DNA of 64,000 nucleotides from an uncultured Anaerolineae bacterium. Its GTDB lineage: Bacteria > Chloroflexota > Anaerolineae > Aggregatilineales > Phototrophicaceae. How positions within the stretch are numbered: position 1 is the first letter of the stretch; each line of letters starts with the position of its first letter. The stretch is taken from assembly GCA_938022205.1 (NCBI GenBank), contig CALIEB010000011.1, positions 58,709-122,708 on the forward strand, given 5' to 3'. A program made the translations under genes and the position numbers. The notes under the pieces were generated by a model. The model searched no databases. It had not been told where the DNA came from and saw only the letters and a program-made list of their open reading frames with translations. Shown here one piece after another: positions 27,870-37,980 of this stretch.

Positions 27870-29414
27870 CTAGCTGTCCAACGTCACGCTGGCAAGGTTG
27901 GTGCGACCAGGGAAGGGGTGCATGTCCAAGCCACTCACGCCCTCACGGGTCGCGCCGATAATGGGCGCAAAGAACGGCACAATGATGCTGCCACGTTCGG
28001 CGAAGATGCGCGCAATCTGGCTGTAGAGCGCGGCGCGGGTGACGGGGTCAGCGGTCATGCCCGCTTCAGCCACCAGTGCGTCTAGCTCGGGGTCTGACCA
28101 GCGCGACTCGTTATACGATGCGCCCGTCACGTAGGCTTCGACGAGATACTGCTGCGGCGTGGGGCGCGACCCCCAGCCCGTCACACCTAGCTCGACGTTA
28201 AGCCATTCGGCGGTGTTTGCGTCGCCGGCGTAGTAATCGCCCGGGTTGCGCGGCAACAGCGTGACGTTGATGCAGGCTTCCGCCCACTGCTGCTGCAAGA
28301 ACTCCGCCATCTGTACGTAATTAAAGGAGTCATCGATGTAGAAGGGCAAGGGGTCGCCCGCGCCAATGCCATCGGGATAGCCTGCTTGCGCCAGCAGCGC
28401 ACAGGCGCGCGCGGGGTCATAGGGCTGGTTTTCGACCGTTGGGTCGAAGAACTCGCCGTAGAGCGGACCAATAGGGTCGTTGTTACCCACCGTCGCTACG
28501 CCGTTAAACAGGTTGAGGTTGAGGATTTCGCGGTCGGTGGCGTATTTGAAGGCTTGGCGCACGCGCACATCGGCACCCAAATGCCCTTCATCGCTGCGGA
28601 TGCGAATGACCGGGTGCTGGTTGGTCGCTTTGACCAGCGTCACCACGCCGCTAGCGGCTTCCAGCTCGGCGAGGCGGTCATAGGCAATCTTGTAGATAAA
28701 GTCAACCGTGCCGCTCTTGAGCGCGTCAATTTGCGCCTGCTGGTCTTGGATGAAAATCATCTCTACCGTCTCGAGCGCGGCAGGCGTTCCCCAGTAGTTG
28801 GGGTTGCGCGTGAAGGTCGCGCTCACGTTGGGCTTGTAATCACGCAAGATAAACGCGCCCGTACCATTGAAATTGGCGTAAGGGTTTGCCCCCTCGGTTA
28901 GCACGTTGGGCGCGGTCGTGCCGTTTTTGAGAATGAACGACCAGTTGGATGCCAAGCCAAAGAGAAAATCGGCGTTGGGCTGCGTTAGCAAGAACACCAC
29001 CGTATAATTGTCGGCGGCGGTCACCTCAAACGCACCGAGCAGGTTCAGCGCGGGCGAGCCTACTTCCTTAAGATAGCCGAAGCTGTAGACCACGTCGGCG
29101 GCGGTCAGCGGCGTGCCGTCGTGGAAAACAGCGTTCTGCGCTAACGACAGCGTGTAGGTCAAGCCGTCGCTGCTGATGTCATAGCTTGTAGCCAACGCCG
29201 GCACGATGTCACCGCTGGGAGCAACGTCGAGCAAGTAGTCATAAATCATGCGATTGAACATGACCTCTGGGTCATTTGACCCGGTGGCAGGGTTGAGGTC
29301 GACCGGCGCAACCGACCCAACGCGGAAGGGGCGCGTTTGCGCCTGTACGAGAGCAACGCTGAGCAAGAGCAGCAAGCTGCTGAACAGGGCTGCCGTTGTG
29401 CGTGTGCGTAACAT
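27870..29414 (-). CDS. ABC transporter substrate-binding protein, family 5 (peptide-type)
   Basis: Signal peptide MLRTRTTAALFSSLLLLLSVALVQAQ; LATSYDISSDGLTYTLSLAQNAVFHDGTPLTAADVVYSF signature. Confidence 0.92.
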   Translation of the reverse strand: MLRTRTTAALFSSLLLLLSVALVQAQTRPFRVGSVAPVDLNPATGSNDPEVMFNRMIYDYLLDVAPSGDIVPALATSYDISSDGLTYTLSLAQNAVFHDGTPLTAADVVYSFGYLKEVGSPALNLLGAFEVTAADNYTVVFLLTQPNADFLFGLASNWSFILKNGTTAPNVLTEGANPYANFNGTGAFILRDYKPNVSATFTRNPNYWGTPAALETVEMIFIQDQQAQIDALKSGTVDFIYKIAYDRLAELEAASGVVTLVKATNQHPVIRIRSDEGHLGADVRVRQAFKYATDREILNLNLFNGVATVGNNDPIGPLYGEFFDPTVENQPYDPARACALLAQAGYPDGIGAGDPLPFYIDDSFNYVQMAEFLQQQWAEACINVTLLPRNPGDYYAGDANTAEWLNVELGVTGWGSRPTPQQYLVEAYVTGASYNESRWSDPELDALVAEAGMTADPVTRAALYSQIARIFAERGSIIVPFFAPIIGATREGVSGLDMHPFPGRTNLASVTLDS

Positions 29415-29602
29415 AACAAACTCCATTCTGTTTTTTGAACAAAAAGCAGGCGTATGCCTTCCTTAACTTTACCCCTTAACGTTTGTTCTAGGCGTAAAAC
29501 CTTATCAAATGCTTATCAACATGCCTGCGACATTGGGGATATTTTGCCGATATTTCTTGTAAGCAAGCAAAATTTTGTCCAATAACCTTGAGGAGGTGAT
29601 GC

Positions 29603-30352
29603 ATGAACAAGACGTTACGCTGGCTGTCGCTATGGGCAGGGTTGCTGCTGTCGCTGTTGGTGTTGGGCGCGTTCGCCCAAGAGAGCGACGGTTTTGACAC
29701 GTTGTTGTTTGAGATTGAAGGAGTCTATTCGGTCGACGAAGCGGGCGTTATGACGGTGGAAGGCGTGGTACTTGCGCCCGCTGCGACGTTTGTTCCGCCG
29801 CAAATCGCCAACGGCGCGCGCGTCAAAGTGATTGGCATCTTGCTCGATGACGACACGTTGCAGGTGGTCAGCATCGAAGAGGTACTTGACGAAGAGAGCG
29901 AAGCAGATGCCGAAGTCACGCCCGAACCGCAGCCGGAAGCCACGCCCGCAGCAAGCGCAGGCGGGCGCGCGTGCGTGCCAAACACACATCCTGTTGCCAA
30001 CGCTATTGCCAATGAGTTTGAGGTGACGGTGGAAGAGGTCATCGCGCTGCACTGCTCGGGTCAAGGGTTTGGCAACATTGCCCGCGCTTATCTGCTGGCA
30101 CGTGCCTTAGACGGCGATGTGAACGCTATCTTAGCGCAGCGCGGCGGCAAATCGTGGCGCGACTTGCTAGCAGAGGCGAACCTACGCCCGCAAGACCTTG
30201 CGCCGGGCTACGCCATGAGCAACCGCCCGACCCGCGAAGGCGACGAGAAGCGCGGTGGCGGTCGTCCCCCGCAAGCGGGCGGCGGTAACCCCAACGCTGG
30301 CGGCAATCAGGGCGGTGGCGGTCGTCCCCCGCAAGGTGGTGGTCGTCCTTAG
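29603..30352 (+). CDS. Secreted protein with Gly/Pro/Gln/Asn-rich C-terminus
   Basis: Signal peptide; GARVKVIGILLDDDTLQVVSIEEV small beta segment; C-terminal GGGRPPQ repeats; AGGAGGTG SD. Confidence 0.75.
   Translation: MNKTLRWLSLWAGLLLSLLVLGAFAQESDGFDTLLFEIEGVYSVDEAGVMTVEGVVLAPAATFVPPQIANGARVKVIGILLDDDTLQVVSIEEVLDEESEADAEVTPEPQPEATPAASAGGRACVPNTHPVANAIANEFEVTVEEVIALHCSGQGFGNIARAYLLARALDGDVNAILAQRGGKSWRDLLAEANLRPQDLAPGYAMSNRPTREGDEKRGGGRPPQAGGGNPNAGGNQGGGGRPPQGGGRP
30254..30335 (+). repeat. Two identical 22-nt copies (60-nt period) encoding GGGRPPQ
   Basis: GGTGGCGGTCGTCCCCCGCAAG at 30254-30275 and 30314-30335. Confidence 0.9.
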
Positions 30353-30477
30353 CTCGCCTAAACGATACGCGCAAGCCCTTCTTGCGCTGTGCGAAAAAGA
30401 GGGCTTGTAGAGGCAGGGCTGCGCGTGCTATAAAACACACGCAGCCTACGCGCGTTTCTAGCCCATACCGCTTACTT

Positions 30478-31671
30478 TTACTGGTGAAAGATGTTAAGCG
30501 GGCGTAGGTGCGCTAGCCACCACAGCGCACCAATGGCACTGTGCGCCAGCAGCAAAATGCTCGTCACAACAAACTGCCGCGAGGGACGCGCCCGCAATGC
30601 CAGCGTTTCGGCGTTCAAGCGCAGCCAACACACGCCCATCACGACGAATAGCACAAAGTTCGCCAGCAGCGCGCCCCACACCCAATTGCCTTCTTGCAGT
30701 CTATCGCCGCTTTCGGCAAGCGTGTAGGCTTGGACAGCCGCCGCAGCAAACGTCAGCCAAGCCAGTCGCACGACGTGGTCACGCCACAGCTCGCGCCAGT
30801 AAAGTAGCAGCACGCCTAGCGGAAAGGCTATCGACGCGAAGAACTTGATAAGCAGGCTCAAGTAGCTGTCACCGCCCAGCAACATCACTTCAAAAGGCGC
30901 AAAGAGCAGCTGCGCGTAGTTGGCACTAGCGTCATACGTCTGGTTAAACTGCCAGCCCAACACCAGCAGCGACGGCAACACAAAACCCAACCCAAGTGCC
31001 AGCCAGTTCACACGCTGGCGCAGCAAGGCTTGCAGCACGGCATAGGCGAGCAAGGCGGGCAAATACGCCACAATCCAGCTCGGTTTGGCTTGCACGCTGA
31101 GAAAAACGAAAACCGCTACTAGTGCGATTTGCCACCAGCGCGGGGCATGCACGGCAAACGCCCACGCCCCCATCGCCAGCGTCACCAGCGCGTAAAAGCG
31201 CACGACCATGTTGGTGGGATTGTGGTGTGGGTTAGGCGGCAAATAGCCGTACAGCAGTTGGACAGCGCGCGTGAAAATCTCCGGCGCAAGCGGCGCAATC
31301 GTTAACACAGACAGCACAAACGCAGCGAGCACCACGCCTTGCGGGCGCGTGAGCGTGCCGCCGAACGCCCACACGCCCGCTGCTGCTATCGCTGCGCCCG
31401 CTAGCACGTAGTGCAGTAGCACCGTGATGCCCAAGCTGTCCTTAAAGTCTGCGCCTGTAAGTATGTGGACAACGCTGGTGCTAATCATATGCAGGAGGTA
31501 TGTATTAATAGACAACGACCGCCCTTGATAGAGCAGCTGGCTGTAGTCGGCGTGTCCCTCGTAGTCTGCGCTGACCCGGGCTTGATTAGCCGTTAAGGGC
31601 GCGTAGACCACTAACACGAGCGCACACACCCCTGCCAGATACAACCAAGTCTGCCGTCGCAACATCCCCAT
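30478..31671 (-). CDS. Polytopic membrane protein of unknown function
   Basis: About 10 hydrophobic segments; overall layout resembles GT-C-like membrane proteins but no clear catalytic motif. Confidence 0.65.
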   Translation of the reverse strand: MGMLRRQTWLYLAGVCALVLVVYAPLTANQARVSADYEGHADYSQLLYQGRSLSINTYLLHMISTSVVHILTGADFKDSLGITVLLHYVLAGAAIAAAGVWAFGGTLTRPQGVVLAAFVLSVLTIAPLAPEIFTRAVQLLYGYLPPNPHHNPTNMVVRFYALVTLAMGAWAFAVHAPRWWQIALVAVFVFLSVQAKPSWIVAYLPALLAYAVLQALLRQRVNWLALGLGFVLPSLLVLGWQFNQTYDASANYAQLLFAPFEVMLLGGDSYLSLLIKFFASIAFPLGVLLLYWRELWRDHVVRLAWLTFAAAAVQAYTLAESGDRLQEGNWVWGALLANFVLFVVMGVCWLRLNAETLALRARPSRQFVVTSILLLAHSAIGALWWLAHLRPLNIFHQ

Positions 31672-31846
31672 CGATGGGTCTCCTTTTATGTGGGCTTCAC
31701 CCGCTTAGTGTAGCATAAATGGAATGGGCTGTAAAAAATGGATTTTTCCTAGTCGTTTTTGGGCGCGTTTTTGGTTAAAATTAAATCGGCGTTTGAATTC
31801 ATGCCTTCAAGAGATTTGTGACCTCACCGAATTGGAGTTTATTACG

Positions 31847-33454
31847 ATGGCAGTTATTCAAAGCAAAGTAGATACCCGCAGCAGCGAGTACCGTGCCTAT
31901 TACGAACACAACGCGCAGCTCATGCAAACGCTGGAGGCGCGGCAGGCGGCGGTGCGCGACGCGGGCAAGAAAGGCGAGGCGCGCATGCGGGAGCAGGGCA
32001 AGCTGCCCGTGCGCGAGCGGCTGGAGCTGCTGCTAGATGAAGGCACGCCCTTTTTAGAGCTTTCGACGCTAGCGGCGCATGACATGTACAACAACGAAAG
32101 CCCCGGCGCGGGCATCATCACGGGCATCGGCATCATTCACGGCGTAGAGTGTATGATTAGCGCGAACAACCCGGCGATCAAGGGCGGCACGTCCTACCCC
32201 ATCACGGTGGACAAGTCGCTGCGTGCGCAAGAAATCGCTCGCGTCAACGGCTTGCCCACCGTTTACTTGGTCGAGTCCGGCGGCGCGAACCTGCCGCATC
32301 AGTCCGAGCTGTTCGTCAAGGGCGGGCGCGGCTTTGCCAACCAAGCGCAGATGAGTGCGCTTGGGCTGCCGCAAATTTCGCTGGTGTTTGGCAACAGCAC
32401 GGCAGGCGGCGCATACGTGCCGGGTTTGAGCGATTACACGGTGTTCGTGCGCAATCAGGCACTAGCGTTTTTGGGCGGTCCGCCGCTGGTGAAGATGGCG
32501 ACAGGCGAAGAGGTCGACGAAGAGACGCTGGGCGGCACGGACATGCACGCCCGCATCAGCGGTTTGGCGGACTACGTGGCGGAGAACGACGCGGATGCGG
32601 TGCGCATCGGGCGCGAGATTGTCGCCAACCTCAATTGGCGCAAGACGATACGCGCCGAGCTGCGCACGCCTGAAGAGCCGCGCTACGACCCGGACGAGCT
32701 GCTCGGCATTGTGCCGATTGACACGGTGCGCAAGCCGCTGGACATGCGCGAGGTGCTGGCACGTCTGCTTGACGGCTCGCGCTTGTACGAGTTCAAGCCC
32801 GATTACGGCAGCACGCTGGTGTGCGGTCACGCGCACTTAGGCGGCTTCCCTGTTGGCGTGGTTGCCAATAACGGCGTGCTGTTCAGCGAAAGCGCGAACA
32901 AGGCGGCGCAGTTCATCCAGCTGTGCAACCACGCGCGCATCCCAATCATTTACTTCCAGAACATCACGGGCTTCATGGTCGGCACGAAGGCAGAGCATGG
33001 CGGTATCATCAAGGACGGCAGCAAGATGATTAACGCTGTCGCCAACAGCAGCGTGCCGCAGTTCAGCGTGCTTGTCGGCGGCGCGTATGGCGCGGGCTAC
33101 TACGCTATGTGCGGGCGGTCGTATGACCCGCGCCTGATTTTCGCGTGGGCGACCAGCCGCACGGCGGTGATGGGCGCGGAGCAAGCGGCGGGCGTGCTTG
33201 GCATCGTGCAGGAGGCGAGCATGCGCCGCAAGGGCATTGAGCCTGACATGGAAGCCATCGAGCAGATGAAGCAGATGGTGCGCTTGACATTCGAAAAAGA
33301 GAGCGACCCCTACTATGGCACGGCGCGCTTGTGGGATGACGGCATCCTCGACCCGCGCGCCACCCGTCAGGCTCTGATTACAGGCATCAGCATGTCGTAC
33401 AACCGCGATTGGGTGAGCGAGGGCGCGCCACGCTATGGCAATTTCAGGATGTAG
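31847..33454 (+). CDS. Acyl-CoA carboxylase carboxyltransferase subunit (methylcrotonyl/geranyl-CoA carboxylase beta type)
   Basis: MREQGKLPVRERLELLLDEGTPFLELS, PITVDKSLRAQEIA, LVESGGANLPHQSELF, GNSTAGGAYVPGLSDY, QNITGFMVGTKAEHGGIIKDGSKM. Confidence 0.92.
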   Translation: MAVIQSKVDTRSSEYRAYYEHNAQLMQTLEARQAAVRDAGKKGEARMREQGKLPVRERLELLLDEGTPFLELSTLAAHDMYNNESPGAGIITGIGIIHGVECMISANNPAIKGGTSYPITVDKSLRAQEIARVNGLPTVYLVESGGANLPHQSELFVKGGRGFANQAQMSALGLPQISLVFGNSTAGGAYVPGLSDYTVFVRNQALAFLGGPPLVKMATGEEVDEETLGGTDMHARISGLADYVAENDADAVRIGREIVANLNWRKTIRAELRTPEEPRYDPDELLGIVPIDTVRKPLDMREVLARLLDGSRLYEFKPDYGSTLVCGHAHLGGFPVGVVANNGVLFSESANKAAQFIQLCNHARIPIIYFQNITGFMVGTKAEHGGIIKDGSKMINAVANSSVPQFSVLVGGAYGAGYYAMCGRSYDPRLIFAWATSRTAVMGAEQAAGVLGIVQEASMRRKGIEPDMEAIEQMKQMVRLTFEKESDPYYGTARLWDDGILDPRATRQALITGISMSYNRDWVSEGAPRYGNFRM

Positions 33455-33530
33455 CACAATGCGCAAGCCCGCGCGTGCTGATTTCCTGCGCCCTGTGTCG
33501 GTTCACACTAGGCAAACGGAGTAGCGCGCC

Positions 33531-35081
33531 ATGCTTGCCTCCGACACACACGACCGCCTCGCGCGCAGCTTGTTCGCCTTCGCGCTGCTCGCTTGGCTGG
33601 TGGCGACAGCGGCATGCGCCCAGCTGCTGCTTGCGCCGCCTTCTCCCGACGCGCTGTTTGCCCAGCTGCGGCTGGTCGTGCTGGCGGGAGCGGGCGTGCT
33701 GTGGCTGCTGTGCGGTGCGGCGATGGTCTGGGCATGGCGCGCGCCTGCGGCGCGGCTTAACGCGCTGGCGGCGCGCTTAGCAGCGGCGTTAGACGGGCTG
33801 CCGCGCGTGACGCTGCTGCTGGCGAGCGCGTTTGTCGCCAACGTTGCCCTGCGCAGCGCGCTGCGTGATGTCGCGCCGCCGGTCGCGCAGCCGCTGCTGT
33901 TCTGGCTAGCGGGCTGGTCGTTGGTAGGCGCGTTTGTCGCTTTGACCGCCGCGTGGCAGCCGCTGCAAGCGTGGCTCAACGCCACCCGCGCCGTGTGGAT
34001 GACGCTCGGCTTGGGCGTGAGCTTGCTGGCGGTGCTGCTGGTAAGCGCGTGGGCGGTCAACGGGCTGGTGGCGGCAAGCGGCGTGAACGACGCGCTGCGC
34101 GGCGGACTAGACTACCGCTCGCTCGACTTTTTGCCTGAAGGCGACGTGCCGAGCGCGGCGGCATTCTGGCAAGAACAGGCAAAAACCCGCGTGCGCTGGC
34201 TGCCTTACAGCTATTGGACGGTCACGCCGCTGGATGGGCAGTTCATTCACGTGGACGCGCGCGGCGTGCGCGCCACCCCGCTGAACGTTCCTGATGACGC
34301 GCCCACGCTGGCGTTCTTCGGCGGCAGCACCGTCTGGGGCGAAGGCGCGCGCGACGGCTATACGCTGCCCGCGCTAGTCGGCAAGCGGCTGGCGGCGGCT
34401 GGCACGCCCTACCGCGTCGTCAATTACGGGCAAACAGGCTACGTGCTAACGCAGGACATGCTGCTGTTTCAAATGCGCCTGCTCAACGGCGATGTGCCGC
34501 AACTTGCCGTGTTCTACGGCGGCTTTAACGACCTGCTCGCGGGCTACTCGCAGGACATCGCAGGCGTGACGCTGCAAGAGTTCCAGCGCATGAACGACGC
34601 GGAGGCAGGGCGCGCGCTGCGCAGCGGACAGCCCGTGCTTGCGCCCTACGCGCTGCCCCTCGCACGCGAGAGCATCGCGCTGGTCACGCCCGACGACGGC
34701 GCACCCGCACACGTCATGGCGCGCTACGTGGCGTTGGTGGAGATGATCGAGCGACTCGCAGCGGCGTACGGCGTGCGCGTGCTGTTTGTCTGGCAGCCAA
34801 GCATCGTCTTTAAGCAGCCGCTTGCCCCCAGCGAAGCCGCCATTTACGTGCGCATGCGCCAGGAGCGCGCTGGCTTTGCCGAACGCTACCAAGAGGCGGA
34901 CGCGCTGTTGCGTGCCTACGTGGCGACGCGCCCCGACGCGCCCATCCTGCTGCTCAACGATTTGTTCGTGGGCGACGAGCGCGCCATCTTTTACGACCTC
35001 ATCCACGTGACCGAAGTGGGCAACGCCGCTATTGCCGACGCGCTGCTGCCCACCCTTAGCCGCTTTGTCGCGGCACGCTAA
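33531..35081 (+). CDS. SGNH/GDSL hydrolase-like protein with N-terminal transmembrane region
   Basis: Several N-terminal TM helices; LAFFGGSTVWGEGA (block I), VNYGQTGYVLTQD, FYGGFNDLLAG, late DLIHVTEVGN (DxxH). Confidence 0.82.
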   Translation: MLASDTHDRLARSLFAFALLAWLVATAACAQLLLAPPSPDALFAQLRLVVLAGAGVLWLLCGAAMVWAWRAPAARLNALAARLAAALDGLPRVTLLLASAFVANVALRSALRDVAPPVAQPLLFWLAGWSLVGAFVALTAAWQPLQAWLNATRAVWMTLGLGVSLLAVLLVSAWAVNGLVAASGVNDALRGGLDYRSLDFLPEGDVPSAAAFWQEQAKTRVRWLPYSYWTVTPLDGQFIHVDARGVRATPLNVPDDAPTLAFFGGSTVWGEGARDGYTLPALVGKRLAAAGTPYRVVNYGQTGYVLTQDMLLFQMRLLNGDVPQLAVFYGGFNDLLAGYSQDIAGVTLQEFQRMNDAEAGRALRSGQPVLAPYALPLARESIALVTPDDGAPAHVMARYVALVEMIERLAAAYGVRVLFVWQPSIVFKQPLAPSEAAIYVRMRQERAGFAERYQEADALLRAYVATRPDAPILLLNDLFVGDERAIFYDLIHVTEVGNAAIADALLPTLSRFVAAR

Positions 35082-35117
35082 CCCGAAAAGTCAACTTTTT
35101 GCGAAAGGTTTTCTCAA

Positions 35118-36311
35118 ATGGCCACCAATACCCCCCTTAAACCTAACCTGTTTAACCCGTTTACCGAAGAGCATGAGATGTTCCGCAAGAGCGTGCGCGC
35201 GTTCGTCGAGAACGAACTCAACCCGTACGTTGACGAGTGGGAAGAGGCGGGTATCGCGCCGCTACACGACATCTTCAAGAAGATGGGGCAGCTCGGCTTC
35301 TTAGGACTGCACTACCCGTCTGAATACGGTGGCAGCGATGCCGACATTTGGTTCACGGTGATTTTGAACGAAGAGCTGGGACGCTGCGGCGCGGCGGGCA
35401 TCCCGATGGCGGTCGGCGTGCAAACGGGCATGGCGACCCCCGCGCTGGCCAAATACGGCTCGGAAGAGCTGAAGCAAAAGTATCTCAAGCCCGCGTTGTT
35501 GGGCGATATGGTGTGCGCGATTGCCGTCACCGAACCCGACGCGGGTTCAGACGTGGCGAGCATTCGCACCCGCGCCGTGCGCGACGGCGACCACTACGTG
35601 ATTAACGGCAGCAAGATGTACATCACCAACGGCACGCAGGCCGATTGGATTTGCCTTTTGGCGCGCACTAGCGACGGCAACGACTATCGCGGCATGTCGT
35701 TGATTGTCGTGCCGACCGACACTGAAGGCTTCATCGTCAGCAAGAAGCTGAAGAAGCTGGGCAATCTCTCTAGCGATACCGCCGTGCTGACATTCGAAAA
35801 CATGCGCGTGCCGGTCAGCAACCGCATCGGCGATGAGGGCAAGGGCTTCTACTACCAGATGGAGCAGTTCCAGATTGAGCGTCTCGTGGGCGCGATTGGC
35901 GGCACGGCAGGCGCAGAAAAAGCCGTGCGCGACACTATCCGCTACACGCAAGAACGCCACGCCTTCGGCAAGCCACTCATCGCCAACCAGTGGATTCAGT
36001 TCAAACTCGGCGAGCTGCTCACCGAAATTGAGGCGCAAAAGCGGCTCAACTACTACTGCGCCAGCCTGATTGAAGCCAACGCGCCCAGCAACGAAGTGAC
36101 GCGCATCGCCAGCATGTGCAAGCTCAAGGTTGGGCGGCTGATGCGTCAAGTGGCGGACACCTGCCTGCAGTTCTACGGCGGCATGGGGTACATGGAAGAA
36201 ACGCCCATCTCGCGCTACTTCCGTGATTCGCGCCTGACTAGCATTGGCGGCGGTGCGGACGAGATTATGCTGCAAATTATCGCCAAGCTCGAAGGCATGG
36301 AGCCGCGCTGA
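35118..36311 (+). CDS. Acyl-CoA dehydrogenase
   Basis: AVTEPDAGSDVASIRTRAV, MYITNGTQADWICLLART, FYGGMGYMEETPISRYFRDSRLTSIGGGADEIM. Confidence 0.95.
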   Translation: MATNTPLKPNLFNPFTEEHEMFRKSVRAFVENELNPYVDEWEEAGIAPLHDIFKKMGQLGFLGLHYPSEYGGSDADIWFTVILNEELGRCGAAGIPMAVGVQTGMATPALAKYGSEELKQKYLKPALLGDMVCAIAVTEPDAGSDVASIRTRAVRDGDHYVINGSKMYITNGTQADWICLLARTSDGNDYRGMSLIVVPTDTEGFIVSKKLKKLGNLSSDTAVLTFENMRVPVSNRIGDEGKGFYYQMEQFQIERLVGAIGGTAGAEKAVRDTIRYTQERHAFGKPLIANQWIQFKLGELLTEIEAQKRLNYYCASLIEANAPSNEVTRIASMCKLKVGRLMRQVADTCLQFYGGMGYMEETPISRYFRDSRLTSIGGGADEIMLQIIAKLEGMEPR

Positions 36312-37672
36312 TGGTCTACCGTATTGGTTCTGCAGAAGGGTTTTACGGCGATAACGTGTTGAGCGCGCTGCCGATGATTGAAGGCGGTCACGTCGATGTC
36401 GTCTGCTTTGAGGCGTTGGCGGAGCTAACGCTGGCAATTTTGCAGAAGGACAAGCTCAAAGACCCCAATCGCGGCTACACGTTCGACCTTGCGATTATCG
36501 CGCAGAAGGTGCTGCCGTCGGCGTTCGCGCGCGGCATTCCGCTGATTAGCAACGGCGGTGGGCTGAACCCGCTGGGGGCGGCGCGCATGATTCACGAGAC
36601 CGCCAGCAAGCTGGGCTTGAAAGGGCTGAAAATCGCCGCCATCACAGGTGACGACATGCTGCCGCACTTGGAAGCTCTCAACGAAGCGGGCGAACGCCTC
36701 GAACACTTGGAGACGGGCGTGCCGCTCAACCCCAGCGAGGCACTTATCACCAACGCCAACGTGTACTTGGGGGCACAGCCGATTGTCGAGGCGTTGCAGG
36801 CGGGCGCGCACATGATTGTGACCGGGCGCGTCGCCGACCCCGCGCTTTATCTTGCGCCGCTGGTGGCACATTATGGCTGGGCGTGGGACGATTGGGACAA
36901 GCTAGCGAGCGGCATCGTCGTCGGGCATTTGTTGGAATGCACCGCTCAGGTGGTGGGCGGCAATAGCCTCGCCGTCATCGACCGCATCGACCCCAGTGAG
37001 CTGGCGGCGTTAGGCTATCCCATCGCCGAAGTCGAGGCAGACGGCAGCTTTGTGCTGACCAACACGCCCAACATGGGCGGCATCGTCCACAGCAGCACGG
37101 TCAAAGAACAGCTGCTCTACGAGGTTCACGACCCCGCCAACTACGTCACGCCCGACGTGGTGGTGGACATGACGACGCTGCGGCTTGAGGACGTAGGCGA
37201 GAACCGCGTGCGCGTGTCGGGCGTGACCGGCAAAGCGCGCCCCGACAAGCTCAAGCTCAACTTTGGGCGTGTGGAAGGCTACATGCGCGAGCTAATTTTC
37301 ACGATTGGCTACCCTGAAGCGTGGAAGAAGCTCGAACAGCTCAAAGCAATGGTGGCGCGCACGTGGGCGGGACTGCCGATTGAGCGCGTCGAGTATCACC
37401 TGTTGGGCGTGAACAGTTTGTACGGCAGCATTGCGCCGCTGCCTGAAGACCCGCTTGAGCTGGTGGTGCGCGTCATGTTCACCGCTCGCGACGAAGGGAC
37501 GCTTAAGAACGCCGTGCGGTTGATGATGAACAACGGGCTGTCGGGGCCGGCGGGCATGAGCATCAGCGGCACGACCGTCGGCGCGGACCCGCGCATCATC
37601 TTGGGCTTGTTCCCCACGCTGATTGACCGCAAGCACGTGCAACCCAACATCACTTACTTGGAGGTGGAATAA
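36311..37672 (+). CDS. AtuA-like acyclic terpene utilisation family protein (DUF1446)
   Basis: IGSAEGFYGDNVLSALPMIEGG, DVVCFEALAELTL, ISNGGGLNPLGAARMI, IVTGRVADPALYLAPL. Confidence 0.9.
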   Translation: MVYRIGSAEGFYGDNVLSALPMIEGGHVDVVCFEALAELTLAILQKDKLKDPNRGYTFDLAIIAQKVLPSAFARGIPLISNGGGLNPLGAARMIHETASKLGLKGLKIAAITGDDMLPHLEALNEAGERLEHLETGVPLNPSEALITNANVYLGAQPIVEALQAGAHMIVTGRVADPALYLAPLVAHYGWAWDDWDKLASGIVVGHLLECTAQVVGGNSLAVIDRIDPSELAALGYPIAEVEADGSFVLTNTPNMGGIVHSSTVKEQLLYEVHDPANYVTPDVVVDMTTLRLEDVGENRVRVSGVTGKARPDKLKLNFGRVEGYMRELIFTIGYPEAWKKLEQLKAMVARTWAGLPIERVEYHLLGVNSLYGSIAPLPEDPLELVVRVMFTARDEGTLKNAVRLMMNNGLSGPAGMSISGTTVGADPRIILGLFPTLIDRKHVQPNITYLEVE

Positions 37673-37980
37673 TGCGCCGCGTTTATGATTTGGCTTATGG
37701 GCGGGCGGGCGACAAGGGCAACATCGCCAACATGAGCGTGATTGCCCGCTCGCCTGAGGCTTACGCCATTCTCAAGGCACAGCTCACGGCGGCGCGCGTC
37801 AAGGCGCACTTAGGCGACCTTGTGCGCGGCGAGGTTGTGCGCTACGAACTGGACAACCTTGAGGCATTGAACTTTGTTTGTTACGACGCGTTGGACGGCG
37901 GCGGCACGCGCTCTTTGCGCATTGACCCGCTGGGCAAATCGCTGGCAGGCGCGATTTTATACATGGAGATTGAGGGCTGA
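37672..37980 (+). CDS. AtuA-associated small protein (C-terminal domain family)
   Basis: YDLAYGRAGDKGNIANMSVIARSPEAYAIL, ALDGGGTRSLRIDPLGKSL; start overlaps the preceding stop (TAATG). Confidence 0.85.
   Translation: MRRVYDLAYGRAGDKGNIANMSVIARSPEAYAILKAQLTAARVKAHLGDLVRGEVVRYELDNLEALNFVCYDALDGGGTRSLRIDPLGKSLAGAILYMEIEG

Noticed and set aside
31817-31832. TGTGACCTCACC as a third CRP-like site
   Set aside because: Half-sites are too close and imperfect (not N6-spaced).
35547-36437. 296-aa minus-strand ORF
   Set aside because: Antisense to the acyl-CoA dehydrogenase gene; His/Ala/Val-rich shadow ORF.
36311-37980. Possible frameshift splitting one AtuA gene into two
   Set aside because: The downstream ORF begins with its own ATG overlapping the stop and corresponds to a domain commonly encoded separately.
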